A DNA stretch of 64,000 nucleotides, taken from NCBI GenBank assembly GCA_027315115.1, contig DAHUYQ010000028.1:1-64000 (forward strand), read 5' to 3'. Under the pieces are notes generated by a model. It was not told the DNA's origin and made no database searches. It saw only the letters and a program-made list of their open reading frames with translations. This DNA comes from Solirubrobacterales bacterium. GTDB taxonomy: Bacteria > Actinomycetota > Thermoleophilia > Solirubrobacterales > Solirubrobacteraceae. Made by a program: the position numbers and the translations under genes. Below are positions 42,505-52,143 of the stretch, in pieces (position 1 is the first letter of the stretch; every line of letters starts with the position of its first letter).

Positions 42505-44178
42505 TCATACCCTGCCCTCGCTCCCAACCTGGACGCGTCCCTGCAGCGTGTCCTCGCTGAGCCTGGCGCGCAGCACCTTCTTGTCGAACTTGCCGACGCT
42601 GGTCTTGGGGACCTCCTCGATGAAGGCGAACTCGTCGGGCAGCCACCACTTCGCCACGCGCGGGCGCAGGTGCTCGACGAGCTGCTGGGCGCTCACCGTC
42701 GAGCCTTCGCGCAAGACCACGCAGCAAAGCGGTCGCTCGGCCCACTTCTGATCCGGCTTGGCGATCACCGCCGCCTCGATCACGTCGGGGTGCGCCATCA
42801 CCTGGTTCTCCAGCTCCACGGAGGAGATCCACTCGCCCCCGGACTTGATCACGTCCTTGGCCCTGTCGGTGATCTGCAGGGAGGCACGCTCGTCGGCGCA
42901 GGCGATGTCGCCGGTGGCAAGCCAGCCGCCGTCGAACTTCTCCGCGCCGGTGGGGTCGTTGTAGTAGGCGGCCGCGATCCAGGGGCCGCGCACCTCGATC
43001 TCGCCGGTGGAGAGGCCATCGAAGGGCATCTGCTGTCCGTTGTCGCCGACCAGTCGCATCTGCACCCAGGGCAGCGGCGTCCCCTGCCTGGCCCGCGCGT
43101 CCCAGTAGTCATCCTGGGCCTGGGCCTCCGCGTCCTCGGGGGGCGCGGGCGGACGCGAGTAGGTCGCGACTGGGCTGGTCTCGGTCATGCCCCAGGCCTG
43201 GTAGATGCGCACGCCGTGGCGCTGCTGGAAGTCCTTCATGAGCTGCCGGGGCACCGCCGAGCCGCCGCAGGCGCAGTTGGTCAGCGAGCTGAGGTCGACA
43301 TCGTTCTGATCGGCGTAGCGCAGCAGGTCGGCGAAGATCGTGGGAACGCAGCCCATGATCGTGGGACGCTCGCTCTCGATCAGCTTTGCCAGCGGCTGAG
43401 CCTGCAGAAACCGGTCGGGCATCACCAGGTCGGCGCCGCAGAGGCTCGCCGCATGCGGAATGCCCCACGCGTTGGCGTGGAACATCGGCACCACCACCAG
43501 CGCGCGATCGGTGCTGCTCAGGCCCAGCGCGTCGCTCATCAGCGACGCCGTGGAGTGCAGGCAGACCGAGCGGTGCGAGTAGAGCACCCCCTTCGGGTTG
43601 CCGGTCGTGCCGCTCGTGTAGCAGAGCGCGGCCGCCTGGCGCTCGTCCACCGACGGATACTCGAAGGGCCCCTCCCCCGCCTGCTCCAGCAGATGCTCGT
43701 AGGAGAGCGCTCCGGGCAGCTTGGCCAGCGTCTGCGGATCGATCTCGCCGTCGCCCATCACCACGTAGTTGCGCACGCACGAGACCTGCGCGGCGATCGG
43801 CGCCAGCACGTCCACCAGCGAGTCGTCGACGAAGATCACCCTGTCCTGCGCGTGGCCGATGATGTAGACGAGCTGCTCGGCGAACAGCCGCACGTTGAGG
43901 GTGTGCAGCACCGCGCCCACGCACGGCACCGCCATGTAGAGCTCGAAGTGACGCTGGTTGTTCCACGCGAAGGTGCCGACCCTGTCCGCATCGGCAACCC
44001 CGAGAGCACGCAGCGCCCGCGCGAGGCGGTCGACTCGCTCGCAGATCTCTCCGAAGCTCGCGGTCCGCGTGCCCTGCGCGGTGAGCGTCGTCAGCTTGGA
44101 GTCGGGATGCACGTCTCGCATGCGATGCAGCATGTGGTGCAGGGTCAGCGGATAGTCCTGCATCAGCCCTTCGAGCAT
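42505..44178 (-). CDS. Long-chain acyl-CoA synthetase (AMP-forming)
   Basis: 557 residues of the ANL superfamily. The AMP-binding P-loop is YTSGTTGNPKG; GMTETSP, GWLATGDIA and DRAKDVIKSGGEWIS (with hinge) follow, and the catalytic Lys is in VGKFDKKVLR. The long-chain synthetase type is supported by FHANAWGIPH and the overall FadD-like order. ATG at 44178 with GGGGAT upstream. Substrate chain length is not determined by sequence. It stands alone, between the LPFTG gene and the glycosyltransferase. Confidence 0.92.
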   Translation of the reverse strand: MLEGLMQDYPLTLHHMLHRMRDVHPDSKLTTLTAQGTRTASFGEICERVDRLARALRALGVADADRVGTFAWNNQRHFELYMAVPCVGAVLHTLNVRLFAEQLVYIIGHAQDRVIFVDDSLVDVLAPIAAQVSCVRNYVVMGDGEIDPQTLAKLPGALSYEHLLEQAGEGPFEYPSVDERQAAALCYTSGTTGNPKGVLYSHRSVCLHSTASLMSDALGLSSTDRALVVVPMFHANAWGIPHAASLCGADLVMPDRFLQAQPLAKLIESERPTIMGCVPTIFADLLRYADQNDVDLSSLTNCACGGSAVPRQLMKDFQQRHGVRIYQAWGMTETSPVATYSRPPAPPEDAEAQAQDDYWDARARQGTPLPWVQMRLVGDNGQQMPFDGLSTGEIEVRGPWIAAAYYNDPTGAEKFDGGWLATGDIACADERASLQITDRAKDVIKSGGEWISSVELENQVMAHPDVIEAAVIAKPDQKWAERPLCCVVLREGSTVSAQQLVEHLRPRVAKWWLPDEFAFIEEVPKTSVGKFDKKVLRARLSEDTLQGRVQVGSEGRV

Positions 44179-44267
44179 CTTGAAATCCCCTTCGTCTCCT
44201 CGTGGATGACCTGTCCCTCGGCGTTCGAGGGTACATCCATCCGCACCCGACCCTCAAGGAGCACAGG

Positions 44268-45515
44268 TCAGCGCCGGCGGGCGCGCTGCGGCGAGCGGGT
44301 CAGACGGCGCTGCTGGCGTGTCGGCCGCTCTTCGCGCTCGCGCGGCCGCAGGCCGCGATAGACGCCGAGCGTCCTGGCGGCCACGTCGCTCCAGTCGAAG
44401 CGCAGCACGTGCTCGGATGCCTCGGCGACCAGCCGGTCGCGCAGCGCCTGGTCGACCAGCAGCCTTTCGATCATGACCCCGAGGTGCTGCGGGTCGCCGC
44501 CGTTGAAGCGCAGCCCGACACGCTCGCCGGCCGGCACCACCTCGCGCAGCCCACCGGTGTCGGCGACGATGCACGGGCATCCGGACGCCATCGCCTCCAG
44601 GGCCACCAGGCCAAAGGGCTCGTAGATAGAAGGGACGACGCAGAGGTCCGCGATCCGGTAGAGCGAGTGCAGGGCGTCGTCGCCGATCCAGCCGAGGAAC
44701 GTGCCGTGCGCGTCCAGCCCCAGCTTCTCTGCCTGGGCCTTCAGCTCGGCCTCGTGTGTGCCGCTTCCGGCGACGACGAACCGGACTCCGGGGACTTTGC
44801 CGATCACCTCCGGCAGCGCGTCGAGGGCGTGCTGGAATCCCTTCTCGTAGACCAGGCGGCCCACCAGCAGCACGAGTCGCTGCTCCGGCTCGGCGAACTT
44901 CAGCCGCAGCGCATCCAGGTCGTCCACCGGTCGCAGCTCGCTGGGGTCGATCCCGTTCGGGATCACCGCCACGCGGCTCTCGTCGATGTCGAAGACGTCG
45001 GCGACGTGGCCGCGCATGTAGTGCGAGCAGACGATCACGGCGTCGGCGTGCCCGGCCATCCAGCGCTCCACGCCGTGTATGTGCGACTGCGGCGGTTTGT
45101 CCACCCAGCCCTGATGGCGGCCGTGCTCGGTGGCGTGAATGGTCGTGACGAAGGGGACCGAGAGCGCGTCCGCGAGCTTCGCAGAGACGTGCGCGACCAG
45201 CCAGTCGTGGCCGTGGACGATGTCGTAGGAGTGCTCTGCCGCGAGCTGCATGCCGGCCGCGAGCATGTCCTCGTTCATCTGCTCGACCCACGCCACGAAC
45301 CGGTCCAGGTCGCGCGGCCACTCCGGCTCGCAGACGCGATGGACGTTGACGCCGCCACGGCATTCGCGATCGGGCGAGCGCTCCTTGCCCCTCGTGAGGA
45401 CGTCGACCTCCACGCCCTGGCGCACGAGCTCCTCCGCGAGCTTGCGCACGTGCCTGGCCAAACCGCCCTCGATCACGGGCGGATACTCCCAGCAGATGAT
45501 CAGCGCTCGGCTGGT
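44268..45515 (-). CDS. Glycosyltransferase family 4 (GT-B fold)
   Basis: About 415 residues. It opens with ICWEYPPVIEGGLARHVRKL, the N-terminal glycine loop of GT4 enzymes, and ends with PSIYEPFGLVALEAMASGCP, the nucleotide-sugar-binding EX7E motif. Similar to archaeal-type glycogen synthase/starch synthase-like and MshA-like proteins; donor and acceptor unknown. The GTG at 45515 has GGAGATAGGG before it; a GTG at 45563 sharing one base with the MFS stop is the alternative. Downstream of the MFS gene on the same strand. Confidence 0.88.
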   Translation of the reverse strand, partial: TSRALIICWEYPPVIEGGLARHVRKLAEELVRQGVEVDVLTRGKERSPDRECRGGVNVHRVCEPEWPRDLDRFVAWVEQMNEDMLAAGMQLAAEHSYDIVHGHDWLVAHVSAKLADALSVPFVTTIHATEHGRHQGWVDKPPQSHIHGVERWMAGHADAVIVCSHYMRGHVADVFDIDESRVAVIPNGIDPSELRPVDDLDALRLKFAEPEQRLVLLVGRLVYEKGFQHALDALPEVIGKVPGVRFVVAGSGTHEAELKAQAEKLGLDAHGTFLGWIGDDALHSLYRIADLCVVPSIYEPFGLVALEAMASGCPCIVADTGGLREVVPAGERVGLRFNGGDPQHLGVMIERLLVDQALRDRLVAEASEHVLRFDWSDVAARTLGVYRGLRPREREERPTRQQRRLTRSPQRARRR

Positions 45516-45562
45516 CACGCGCGAGACCCTATCTCCCCGGCCGCGGGAACGCGTAGCGGTCA

Positions 45563-46924
45563 CTATCTGGAAGGCTCCACGCTCGCCTGCTCCGCTGCGA
45601 TGCCGGGCAGGAGGATGGGGACGCCGGCCAGCCCCGTGGCAGCATCCTCAGGCCGGATCGCGCCTTCGCGCGCCCGCGCGATCGCGGTGGCAGCCTGCGC
45701 GATGCGGCCCATCCGGCCGGCAAGCGGCAGGCCGGCGACGATCACCGCCGCGAGCGCCAGGAAGGCGGCAAGCGGATCGTGGACGAGCGCCTGCACGATC
45801 AGAGCGACGACGAGCCCGCCGAGGTTTCCGGCCAGCCACACGACCGCTCCGGCGGTCCCCGCGGCCGGTCCGGCGATCCGCTCGGCCAGCGTCAGGATCA
45901 CGGGCAGCGCCGGGAGCAGGAAGACGCCCATCGCCACGAGCGCCGCCGCGCGGGCGCCGAGCGCCGGCAGCACGCCGAGCGCGACGCTGCCGAGCGCGCC
46001 GACGATCACCACCGCGCGCGTGAAGCCGCGCTCGGCATGCGCACGCTCGACCAGCGGCGGGATCAGCGCGCAGCCGGCGACCCCGGCCAGGATCATGCCC
46101 ACCAGCAGGACGCCGGCCAGCGTTTCCGAGACGCCGTCGGGATGCAGCAGCGTCTGCAGCCACGTGGACAGGGCGACGAACGCGCCGAAGCCGAGAAAGG
46201 CCAGCATGCAGAGCGTCCTGATCTCGCTCGCCCGCCAGAGAGCGCGGGCCGCGCCGCCCTCGATCGCGACGCGCTCGGTGGCCGGCGCTCCCGGCCTGCG
46301 CAGGGCGAGCGCCATCCACAGCGCCGCCACCACGGCGGCCGCGGCCTCGATCGAGAGCAGCAGCATCAGGTGCGCGCCGCCGAGCGCGGGGCCGAGCAGC
46401 AGCGCTATCAGCATGCCGACGAAGCCCGCCGCGGAGGCGACCGCGATCCCCGCGGGGCGATCCTTTGCCGGCAGGTGCTCTCCCGCGAGCTTGCTGACCG
46501 CGCTCATCACGACCGGCTGAGCGAGGGCCACCAGGCTCTGGCCGGCAAGCGCCCAGGCGAAGCTCTCTCCACCCAGCCGCAGCAGCCCGCCGATCGCCAC
46601 CACGCCGCCGGCCGCCGCCAGCGAGGGGGCAAACCAGCGATCGAGCAGCGCGCCGGCCGGGATCGCGAGCAGCACGTAGAGGAGCGGGAAGATCTCCGCG
46701 AGCCAGCCGACCGCCGAGACCGAGACGCCGTAGCGATGAGCGGCTTCGGTGGTGATCGGCGCATAGGTCAGCCAGAGAGTCTGCGTGACCGCGGCGACCG
46801 CGCCGTAGGCGGCGACGACGCCCCAGCCGCCGCCCCGCCGCGCGCCGGCGACCGCGCTCGCGAGCACAGGCGGCTGCGCGTGCTCGCTCTCGGCGGCCGT
46901 TGCTGGACCCTGCGCCCCCTCCAT
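45563..46924 (-). CDS. Major facilitator superfamily transporter
   Basis: 453 residues with about 12 hydrophobic helices and the connecting loop PAKDRPAGIAVASAAG. The N-terminal helix pattern (TQTLWLTYAPITTEAAHRYG) is that of the FLVCR/DIRC2-like and related MFS groups. Substrate unknown. Follows the sulfotransferase gene by 9 bp and abuts the glycosyltransferase, so the three probably share one transcript. Confidence 0.86.
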   Translation of the reverse strand: MEGAQGPATAAESEHAQPPVLASAVAGARRGGGWGVVAAYGAVAAVTQTLWLTYAPITTEAAHRYGVSVSAVGWLAEIFPLLYVLLAIPAGALLDRWFAPSLAAAGGVVAIGGLLRLGGESFAWALAGQSLVALAQPVVMSAVSKLAGEHLPAKDRPAGIAVASAAGFVGMLIALLLGPALGGAHLMLLLSIEAAAAVVAALWMALALRRPGAPATERVAIEGGAARALWRASEIRTLCMLAFLGFGAFVALSTWLQTLLHPDGVSETLAGVLLVGMILAGVAGCALIPPLVERAHAERGFTRAVVIVGALGSVALGVLPALGARAAALVAMGVFLLPALPVILTLAERIAGPAAGTAGAVVWLAGNLGGLVVALIVQALVHDPLAAFLALAAVIVAGLPLAGRMGRIAQAATAIARAREGAIRPEDAATGLAGVPILLPGIAAEQASVEPSR

Positions 46925-46933
46925 GGCAGGGGA

Positions 46934-47671
46934 TTATCGCGAGGTCGCGCCGTGCAGGCCTTCCTCGGGACGCTCACGCCGATCCCACCACTGGTTGACC
47001 TGGGCGATGGCGCCGCCGATGATGCCCTCCTGGAATGCGGAGGTGTCGTTGGTGCGCGGCACAGGGCCCTCCGGCACCGGCACTTCCAGGAAGTCGCAGA
47101 GCGGCTCCCAGCCTTCGCTCGGCTCCCAGACGATGAGCTGGTCAGCCGGCACCTCGCGCTTGACGCGCTCGTTCCAGCGCTCCATCGCCGCCATCATGCC
47201 CTCTTCGGTGAAGGTGTCCTCCGCGGGCGCCAGCGCCCCGTTCTCAGGGCTCCAGGTGAACCACGTCAGCACGTCGATGTAGCGGCGCCAGAGCGGATCG
47301 ACCCGCTCGCGCACCGCGCAGAGATGGCGCAGGATCGACTCGCCGAAGTACACGGCCCAGACGGTCTCGCGCATGCTCTTGGCCCACCCCTCGGCGCCGC
47401 GCACGTTCAACATGACCTTCGCGTCGGGATAGACTTCCAGCAGCTCTTTATAGAAGCGGGAGGCCGGCCAGTCCGCCGTGGACTGCGATTTGCCGACGAT
47501 CGCCTCCCAGTCCGGTTTGCCTTCCATCACGGCCTCCCAGAGCGGAAGCTGCCCCTCCATGTCGCCGAGCAGGTCGCGCATGTGGTAGCAGTGGCCGAAG
47601 CCGAGCGTTTCGAGGGCGATCATCTGCGTGGTCGTGGCCGCGCGTGGAAGGCCTGCTCCTAGGACTCTCAT
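46934..47671 (-). CDS. Sulfotransferase-family protein (Sulfotransfer_4-like)
   Basis: 245 residues. The N-terminal LGAGLPRAATTTQMIALETLG is the 5'-phosphosulfate-binding loop region of the P-loop-like sulfotransferases, and YPDAKVMLNVRGAEGWAKSM gives the 3'-phosphate-binding Arg/Ser region. ATG at 47671 with GGGAGAAAG upstream; the longer frame to 47923 overlaps the M48 gene. Acceptor unknown. Members of this group occur in actinobacteria and eukaryotes. Probably co-transcribed with the MFS gene. Confidence 0.85.
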   Translation of the reverse strand: MRVLGAGLPRAATTTQMIALETLGFGHCYHMRDLLGDMEGQLPLWEAVMEGKPDWEAIVGKSQSTADWPASRFYKELLEVYPDAKVMLNVRGAEGWAKSMRETVWAVYFGESILRHLCAVRERVDPLWRRYIDVLTWFTWSPENGALAPAEDTFTEEGMMAAMERWNERVKREVPADQLIVWEPSEGWEPLCDFLEVPVPEGPVPRTNDTSAFQEGIIGGAIAQVNQWWDRRERPEEGLHGATSR

Positions 47672-47717
47672 CTTTCTCCCTGTCTCCGAATGCGGTCTCC
47701 GAAACTGTGACTTTGTA

Positions 47718-48704
47718 TCAAAGCTCACCTTCTTCGCCGGTGGCCCTGCGCTTGAGCCACTCGCCAAGCTGGTCCATCGCCTGCTGTGCAGACTCGCCCG
47801 CATCCTTGAAGAAGCCCGCGAAGCGCTCACCATAGTGCTGGGCCGCGTCGCCCGCCTGCGCGCGCGGGTCGACCGGTTCGCCGCGGCGCAGGTACTCCCC
47901 ACCGACGATGCGGTCGTACTCACCGCCGCGCACCCACTCCATCAGCTCGTGCATCCGTCGCACCGGCATGCCATGGGTGAGGTTCATGTCGAGCGAGAGG
48001 CGCGTGAGACGGTCCAGAAAGCTGCCGTTCTCGCGATACTCGGTCGCCTGGCGCATGAAGGCGTCGAGGTCGAGATGCTCGGTGGCCGCACCGCCGGCCA
48101 GCGCCATCAGCGCTCGACACAGCGCGAGCGGATTCCGTGTGGCCAGCGCCGCCGCCCGATCGCAGCTCAGCTCGCTGGCGCGGTGCCACTCCAGAAGCGC
48201 GGCCCGCACGGGCATCAGCCCGATCGGCAGCTTGGCCATGCCGCCGACCATCAGCAGGATCAGCAGAGCCGTGCGGTAGAGGACGTGATCGGAGAGCACG
48301 TGGCCGGCCTCGTGCGCGAGCACAGCGGCGTGGCCCTCCTCATCCAGCAGGGCGACGAGGCCGGACTGCATAACCACCATCGGGCGCCCTGCGCCGATCG
48401 TCATCGCGTTCGGGTAGGGAGCCGTCGTGAGGTAGAGGTCTGGCACCGGGTCGATGTCGAGCGTCCTGTAGGCGCGCAGGTGCGCGAGCCATAGCTCGGG
48501 CACCTGGTCATCGCTCAGCCGCACGCTGGCGCCCAGCAGGCTCTGGCGCAGCGCGCGCTCGTAGCCGAGCTCGATCAGCTTGCGCACGACCGTGTCCATG
48601 TGCGGGATCGCAGCCAGCGCCGCCGTCGCGGCGCGGTCGGCCGGATGCTCGTAGGCCTTCGGTGAGATGCCCTCCAGACGATAGCCCTCTGCCAACTGAC
48701 CCAT
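47718..48704 (-). CDS. M48-family metalloprotease
   Basis: 328 residues. The zinc site is HEAGH at 131-135 with a third ligand Glu in RASELSCDRAA, the M48 (HtpX/Ste24-like) arrangement. Hydrophobic stretches around 115 and 145-165 (ALLILLMVGGMAKLPIGLM) suggest membrane association. AGGAGG lies 6 nt before the ATG at 48704. A role in membrane-protein or stress quality control is inferred from the family. Divergent from the helicase gene with 82 bp between starts. Confidence 0.88.
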   Translation of the reverse strand: MGQLAEGYRLEGISPKAYEHPADRAATAALAAIPHMDTVVRKLIELGYERALRQSLLGASVRLSDDQVPELWLAHLRAYRTLDIDPVPDLYLTTAPYPNAMTIGAGRPMVVMQSGLVALLDEEGHAAVLAHEAGHVLSDHVLYRTALLILLMVGGMAKLPIGLMPVRAALLEWHRASELSCDRAAALATRNPLALCRALMALAGGAATEHLDLDAFMRQATEYRENGSFLDRLTRLSLDMNLTHGMPVRRMHELMEWVRGGEYDRIVGGEYLRRGEPVDPRAQAGDAAQHYGERFAGFFKDAGESAQQAMDQLGEWLKRRATGEEGEL

Positions 48705-48786
48705 TCGTGCCTCCTGCGCCGCGGGATGGATTTGCGCTGCCACGGATGATCGCGCACTCGGGCGATAGTGCGCATCGGCACCTGAC

Positions 48787-50424
48787 ATGTCCGTCCGTGG
48801 CGTGTTGCACCATCCGACCCCTTTGGCGAGAGGATTGACATCACTGCGCGCCTGGCAGGAGCAGGCCCTGGCCATGCTCGAGCGCTGGCAGGAGGGGCCG
48901 TTCCTGCTCTCGGCGGCCCCCGGCGCCGGGAAGACGCGGCCGGCGCTGGAGCTTGCGCGGCGCCTGCTCTCCGCGCGAGCCATCGACAGCGTGGCGGTGC
49001 TCTGCCCGACCGCCCCGCTGACCCGCCAGTGGGCCTCGGCCGGAGCGGCTCTCGGAGTCCAGCTTCAGCCAGACAGCAACGGCGCGCGGCCGCCGCGGGA
49101 CTTTCACGGGGTCTCGGTCACATACGCGCGCGTGGCCTCCGACCCGGCGGCATGGGCCCGGGACGTCTCGGCGCGGACGCTCGTGGTCGCCGACGAGGCT
49201 CATCACCTCGGCGAGGAGCTTGCCTGGGGAGTGGCGTTCCAGGCGGCTTTCGCGGCGGCGCCGCGCTGGCTGTTGCTCTCCGGCACGCCCTTTCGCTCCG
49301 ACGCGACGCCGATTCCGGGCGTGCGCTACGACGCCGAAGGGCTTGCCGAGCCCGACTTCTCCTACACCTACGCTCAGGCCGCCGCGGATGGGATCTGCCG
49401 GCCCGTGGCCTTCGTGACCTTCGACGGCAGCCTCTCCTGGCGCAGCGGAGAGGACGTGATCGAATCCTCCTTCGACACGGTGCTTAGCACGCGCGAGGCG
49501 GGCCGCCGCTACCGCACCGCGATCTCCACCGAGCTCCCCGACGGGCTGCCGCGCATCCTGCGCGAGGCGGACGAGCGGCTGCGAGCGCTGCGCGCGGAGG
49601 GACATCGCGACGCCGGCGCGCTCGCGGTGGCCGCGGACGCGGCCCATGCGCGCGAGATCTCCAAGCTGATCTCGCAGGCGACAGGTCGCTCGCCGGTGCT
49701 GGTGCTGCACACCGACGCGCGCGCCTCACAGAAGCTGGAGGCGTTTCGCGCCTCGCGCGAGGCGTGGATCGTGGCGGTCAACATGGTCTCCGAGGGCGTC
49801 GACATTCCCCGGCTGCGCGTGGGCGTGTACGCGAGCGCCGCCAAGACGCCGCTGATCTTCCGGCAGATCGTCGGACGCTTCGTGCGCACCGTGCACGGGC
49901 GGCCGCCGGAGCCGAGCTACGTCTACCTACCCGCCGACCCCGTGCTGCGCGTCCATGCCTCCGAGGTCGAGGGCGAGCTGCGGCACGTGCTGCGACGCGC
50001 CGACGAGGCGGAGGAGATCTTCGACGAGCCCGAAGAGCGGCGTCAGACCGAGCGCTCGCCGAGCATGGACTTCGAGCCGCTGAGCGCCGAGTTCGCGCCG
50101 CAGATGACCCTGTTTGGTCCCGCCCCGCCCGCCCCCGCCGCGCCGAAGCGCGCCTCTGCGCCACCGCCCATTGCCGATCCAGAGCCGGCCACGCCCGCGC
50201 GGGCCGCCTTCGAGCGCCGCGAGAGCCTGCGTCAGGAGCGCAGCCGCCTGGTCGCCGACCTGCAGCGCCGCGACGGGCGCAGCCATCGTGAGATCAACGC
50301 CTGGCTCAACCAGGCGGTCGGCATCGCTCGCGTGGAGTCGGCCTCGATCGAGCAGCTCGAGCGCTCCGTGCAGACGCTGGTGAAGGAGCTCACCCGCGTC
50401 AGCCGGGCAGGACGCTCTCGCTGA
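48787..50424 (+). CDS. Superfamily 2 DNA/RNA helicase (DEAD/DEAH type)
   Basis: 545 residues. Helicase motifs: Walker A APGAGKT, VADEAHH (DEAH box), LLSGTPFRSD (motif III), and motifs V/VI in NMVSEGVDIPRLRVGVY and RQIVGRFVRT. It resembles COG1061-type helicases of repair, phage and restriction systems. The tail (from about 400) is Pro/Ala-rich and then coiled-coil-like. ATG at 48787 without SD; a TTG at 48835 preceded by GAGAGGA is an alternative. No restriction or methylase genes are nearby. Confidence 0.86.
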   Translation: MSVRGVLHHPTPLARGLTSLRAWQEQALAMLERWQEGPFLLSAAPGAGKTRPALELARRLLSARAIDSVAVLCPTAPLTRQWASAGAALGVQLQPDSNGARPPRDFHGVSVTYARVASDPAAWARDVSARTLVVADEAHHLGEELAWGVAFQAAFAAAPRWLLLSGTPFRSDATPIPGVRYDAEGLAEPDFSYTYAQAAADGICRPVAFVTFDGSLSWRSGEDVIESSFDTVLSTREAGRRYRTAISTELPDGLPRILREADERLRALRAEGHRDAGALAVAADAAHAREISKLISQATGRSPVLVLHTDARASQKLEAFRASREAWIVAVNMVSEGVDIPRLRVGVYASAAKTPLIFRQIVGRFVRTVHGRPPEPSYVYLPADPVLRVHASEVEGELRHVLRRADEAEEIFDEPEERRQTERSPSMDFEPLSAEFAPQMTLFGPAPPAPAAPKRASAPPPIADPEPATPARAAFERRESLRQERSRLVADLQRRDGRSHREINAWLNQAVGIARVESASIEQLERSVQTLVKELTRVSRAGRSR

Positions 50425-50663
50425 CGCTCAAGCAGTGGCCGATAGCTGGCGGCGTTCTCGCGCAGGTTGCGGGCGGCGCGCCCGCACCGCTCGCGCCGCT
50501 CGCGCTCGCCGCGACGTGCCAGCGCAACGACCTGTCGGGCGACGGCGGCCCGGCTCAGCCGAGGCGAGAGCGCCGCTTGCGGCGCCACTGCTGGAAGATT
50601 CGCCACATGCGTCGCAGAAGCATTGCCTGCGCAACTTAGCGGGTCTGCGAAGCGGCTGCGCGC

Positions 50664-51599
50664 TCAGTCGCGCAGCGCCGGCCTCGCGCGCAGCGCATAG
50701 GCAGCCCCACCGAGGGCGAGGCACGCCGCGCCGCCCATCAGCACGCCCGCGAGCAAGAGCTGCGATGTGACGATCGAGCTGTGGATCCCTGGCGGGCTGT
50801 CGCTCAGCGCCCCCGGCGCCACGCGCGCCAGGGCGCCCCACCAGACCCCGGTGGCGAGCGTCGCGCAGAGCATGCCAAGCGCGGCCAGAGCGGCAAGCTC
50901 GGTCTCGATCCACAGCAGCGAGGAGCGCAGCTCGATCTTGCGAGCCGCCTTCACCGCGAGCGCCGTCCAGGAGGCCAGGCAGGCGATCGCGGCGACGCCC
51001 CACAGCACGAAGCCGAGCGCGTAGGCGAAATCGTGCCCGTTGCGCTGCGCGCTATCGAGCTGATGCGACCAGATCAGCAGCGCGACGCTCGCGACGATCG
51101 CAAGCGCGGTCGCCTCGACCGCCCGTGCGGCCGGCCCGCGCAGCTCGTGACCACCTCCGCCGCGCAGCAGCCGCGTCAGGCTCGGGATCGCGAGCGCGAT
51201 GCCGACGATCACGGCGAGGCCGGCGATCGCCGCGGCGACGATCAGCGCGTCGTAGGCGACGGCGGGCAGCCCTCGATGGACCGCCGGCGTCACCTTTTTC
51301 CAGTTCTCCGAGAAGCGCTGCAGCACGCCTCCGCCGACGAGCATCACAGCCCAGGCACAGAGCACGAGCAGCACGCCGGCGCGTGCCCGGCGCTCGGGCG
51401 GGATGCCGACCCCTCCGAGGCCGAAGCTGCGCAGGCGCTCGCGCGCCCCGCCAAGCACCAGGTCGAGACGCACGCGCCAGGGCAGCGGCCCCGGCCCGTT
51501 GCTGGCGAGGATCAGGTGCCGCAGCTCCTCTCCGTAGCGCTCGCGCCAGGCCGGCGGGTAGCAGCGCAGCCAGACGCCGGTGTCCGCGGAGCCCTTCAT
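50664..51599 (-). CDS. Multi-pass membrane protein coupled to a PadR regulator
   Basis: 311 residues with about seven hydrophobic segments after an N-terminal cytosolic part (LRCYPPAWRERYGEELRHLI, a motif seen in actinobacterial proteins encoded next to PadR regulators). Function unknown. It overlaps the PadR gene by 4 nt, which strongly suggests joint regulation. The convergent helicase ends 239 bp away; 50425-50663 holds no gene I can support. Confidence 0.75.
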   Translation of the reverse strand: MKGSADTGVWLRCYPPAWRERYGEELRHLILASNGPGPLPWRVRLDLVLGGARERLRSFGLGGVGIPPERRARAGVLLVLCAWAVMLVGGGVLQRFSENWKKVTPAVHRGLPAVAYDALIVAAAIAGLAVIVGIALAIPSLTRLLRGGGGHELRGPAARAVEATALAIVASVALLIWSHQLDSAQRNGHDFAYALGFVLWGVAAIACLASWTALAVKAARKIELRSSLLWIETELAALAALGMLCATLATGVWWGALARVAPGALSDSPPGIHSSIVTSQLLLAGVLMGGAACLALGGAAYALRARPALRD

Positions 51600-51964
51600 G
51601 CGGGCCTTGCCTTCGCGGTCAGGCGCGGCCCGAGAGCCAGCCGCGCCGTACCCTCGTCGAGCAGCCGGCGCATCTCTGCGAGCGTCTCCTGCAGGGCTAG
51701 CTGGCCGGCCGCGGTGAGCCGGTAGGGGCGCGTGCGCCCCTCTGGCTCCAGGCCCTCGATCAGGCCGCGCTCCTCCAGCCGGGAGATCGCGCCGTAGAGG
51801 GTGCCCGGGCCAAGCCGCTGACCGGCGAAGGACTCGATGTCCTGGAAGAGGCCGTAGCCGTGCTTCGGCCCCGAGGCGAGGCTCGTCATGATCAGCAGCG
51901 ACGGGTCGTTGCCGCTCGGCGCTCGCCGGCGCGCGGCCTTGCTTGGGTTGCTGGATTGGCTCAT
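51596..51964 (-). CDS. PadR-family transcriptional regulator
   Basis: 122 residues from the ATG at 51964 (a GTG three codons upstream is possible). The winged helix is typical: LLIMTSLASGPKHGYGLFQDI, LGPGTLYGAISRLEERGLIEG and RPYRLTAAGQLALQ. PadR proteins usually repress transporter or membrane-protein genes and respond to small molecules; the target is presumably the co-translated membrane protein. Two phased operators lie directly upstream. Confidence 0.93.
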   Translation of the reverse strand: MSQSSNPSKAARRRAPSGNDPSLLIMTSLASGPKHGYGLFQDIESFAGQRLGPGTLYGAISRLEERGLIEGLEPEGRTRPYRLTAAGQLALQETLAEMRRLLDEGTARLALGPRLTAKARPA

Positions 51965-51975
51965 GTCGCCCACCC

Positions 51976-52011
51976 TACTACGTCTTGCGTAGTAATGCTA
52001 CGTGGCGCGTA
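51976..52011. promoter_or_regulatory. Two phased operators upstream of the PadR gene
   Basis: TACTACG-N5-CGTAGTA (51976-51994) and TACG-N5-CGTA (51999-52011, a weaker copy preceded by GC) have the same half-site and spacer, with centres 20 bp apart (two helical turns). They start 12 bp upstream of the PadR ATG, as expected for autorepression. Confidence 0.75.
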
Positions 52012-52143
52012 ATATCATCGCCACGGATGTCCAGGAGGCCGGGCGGCGATCTTGTGCGCCGGTCCATACCGCGGGCCTTTCGTCGCTGACAGCCTTGCCG
52101 CAGGCTGCTCCTCCTCTGACCTCGAGGCACTGGACCCACAGAC

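Noticed and set aside
50425-50663. Possible small gene between the helicase and the membrane-protein gene
   Set aside because: Only a short Arg-rich frame with no SD or family match; most of the longer frame is a shadow of the helicase tail.
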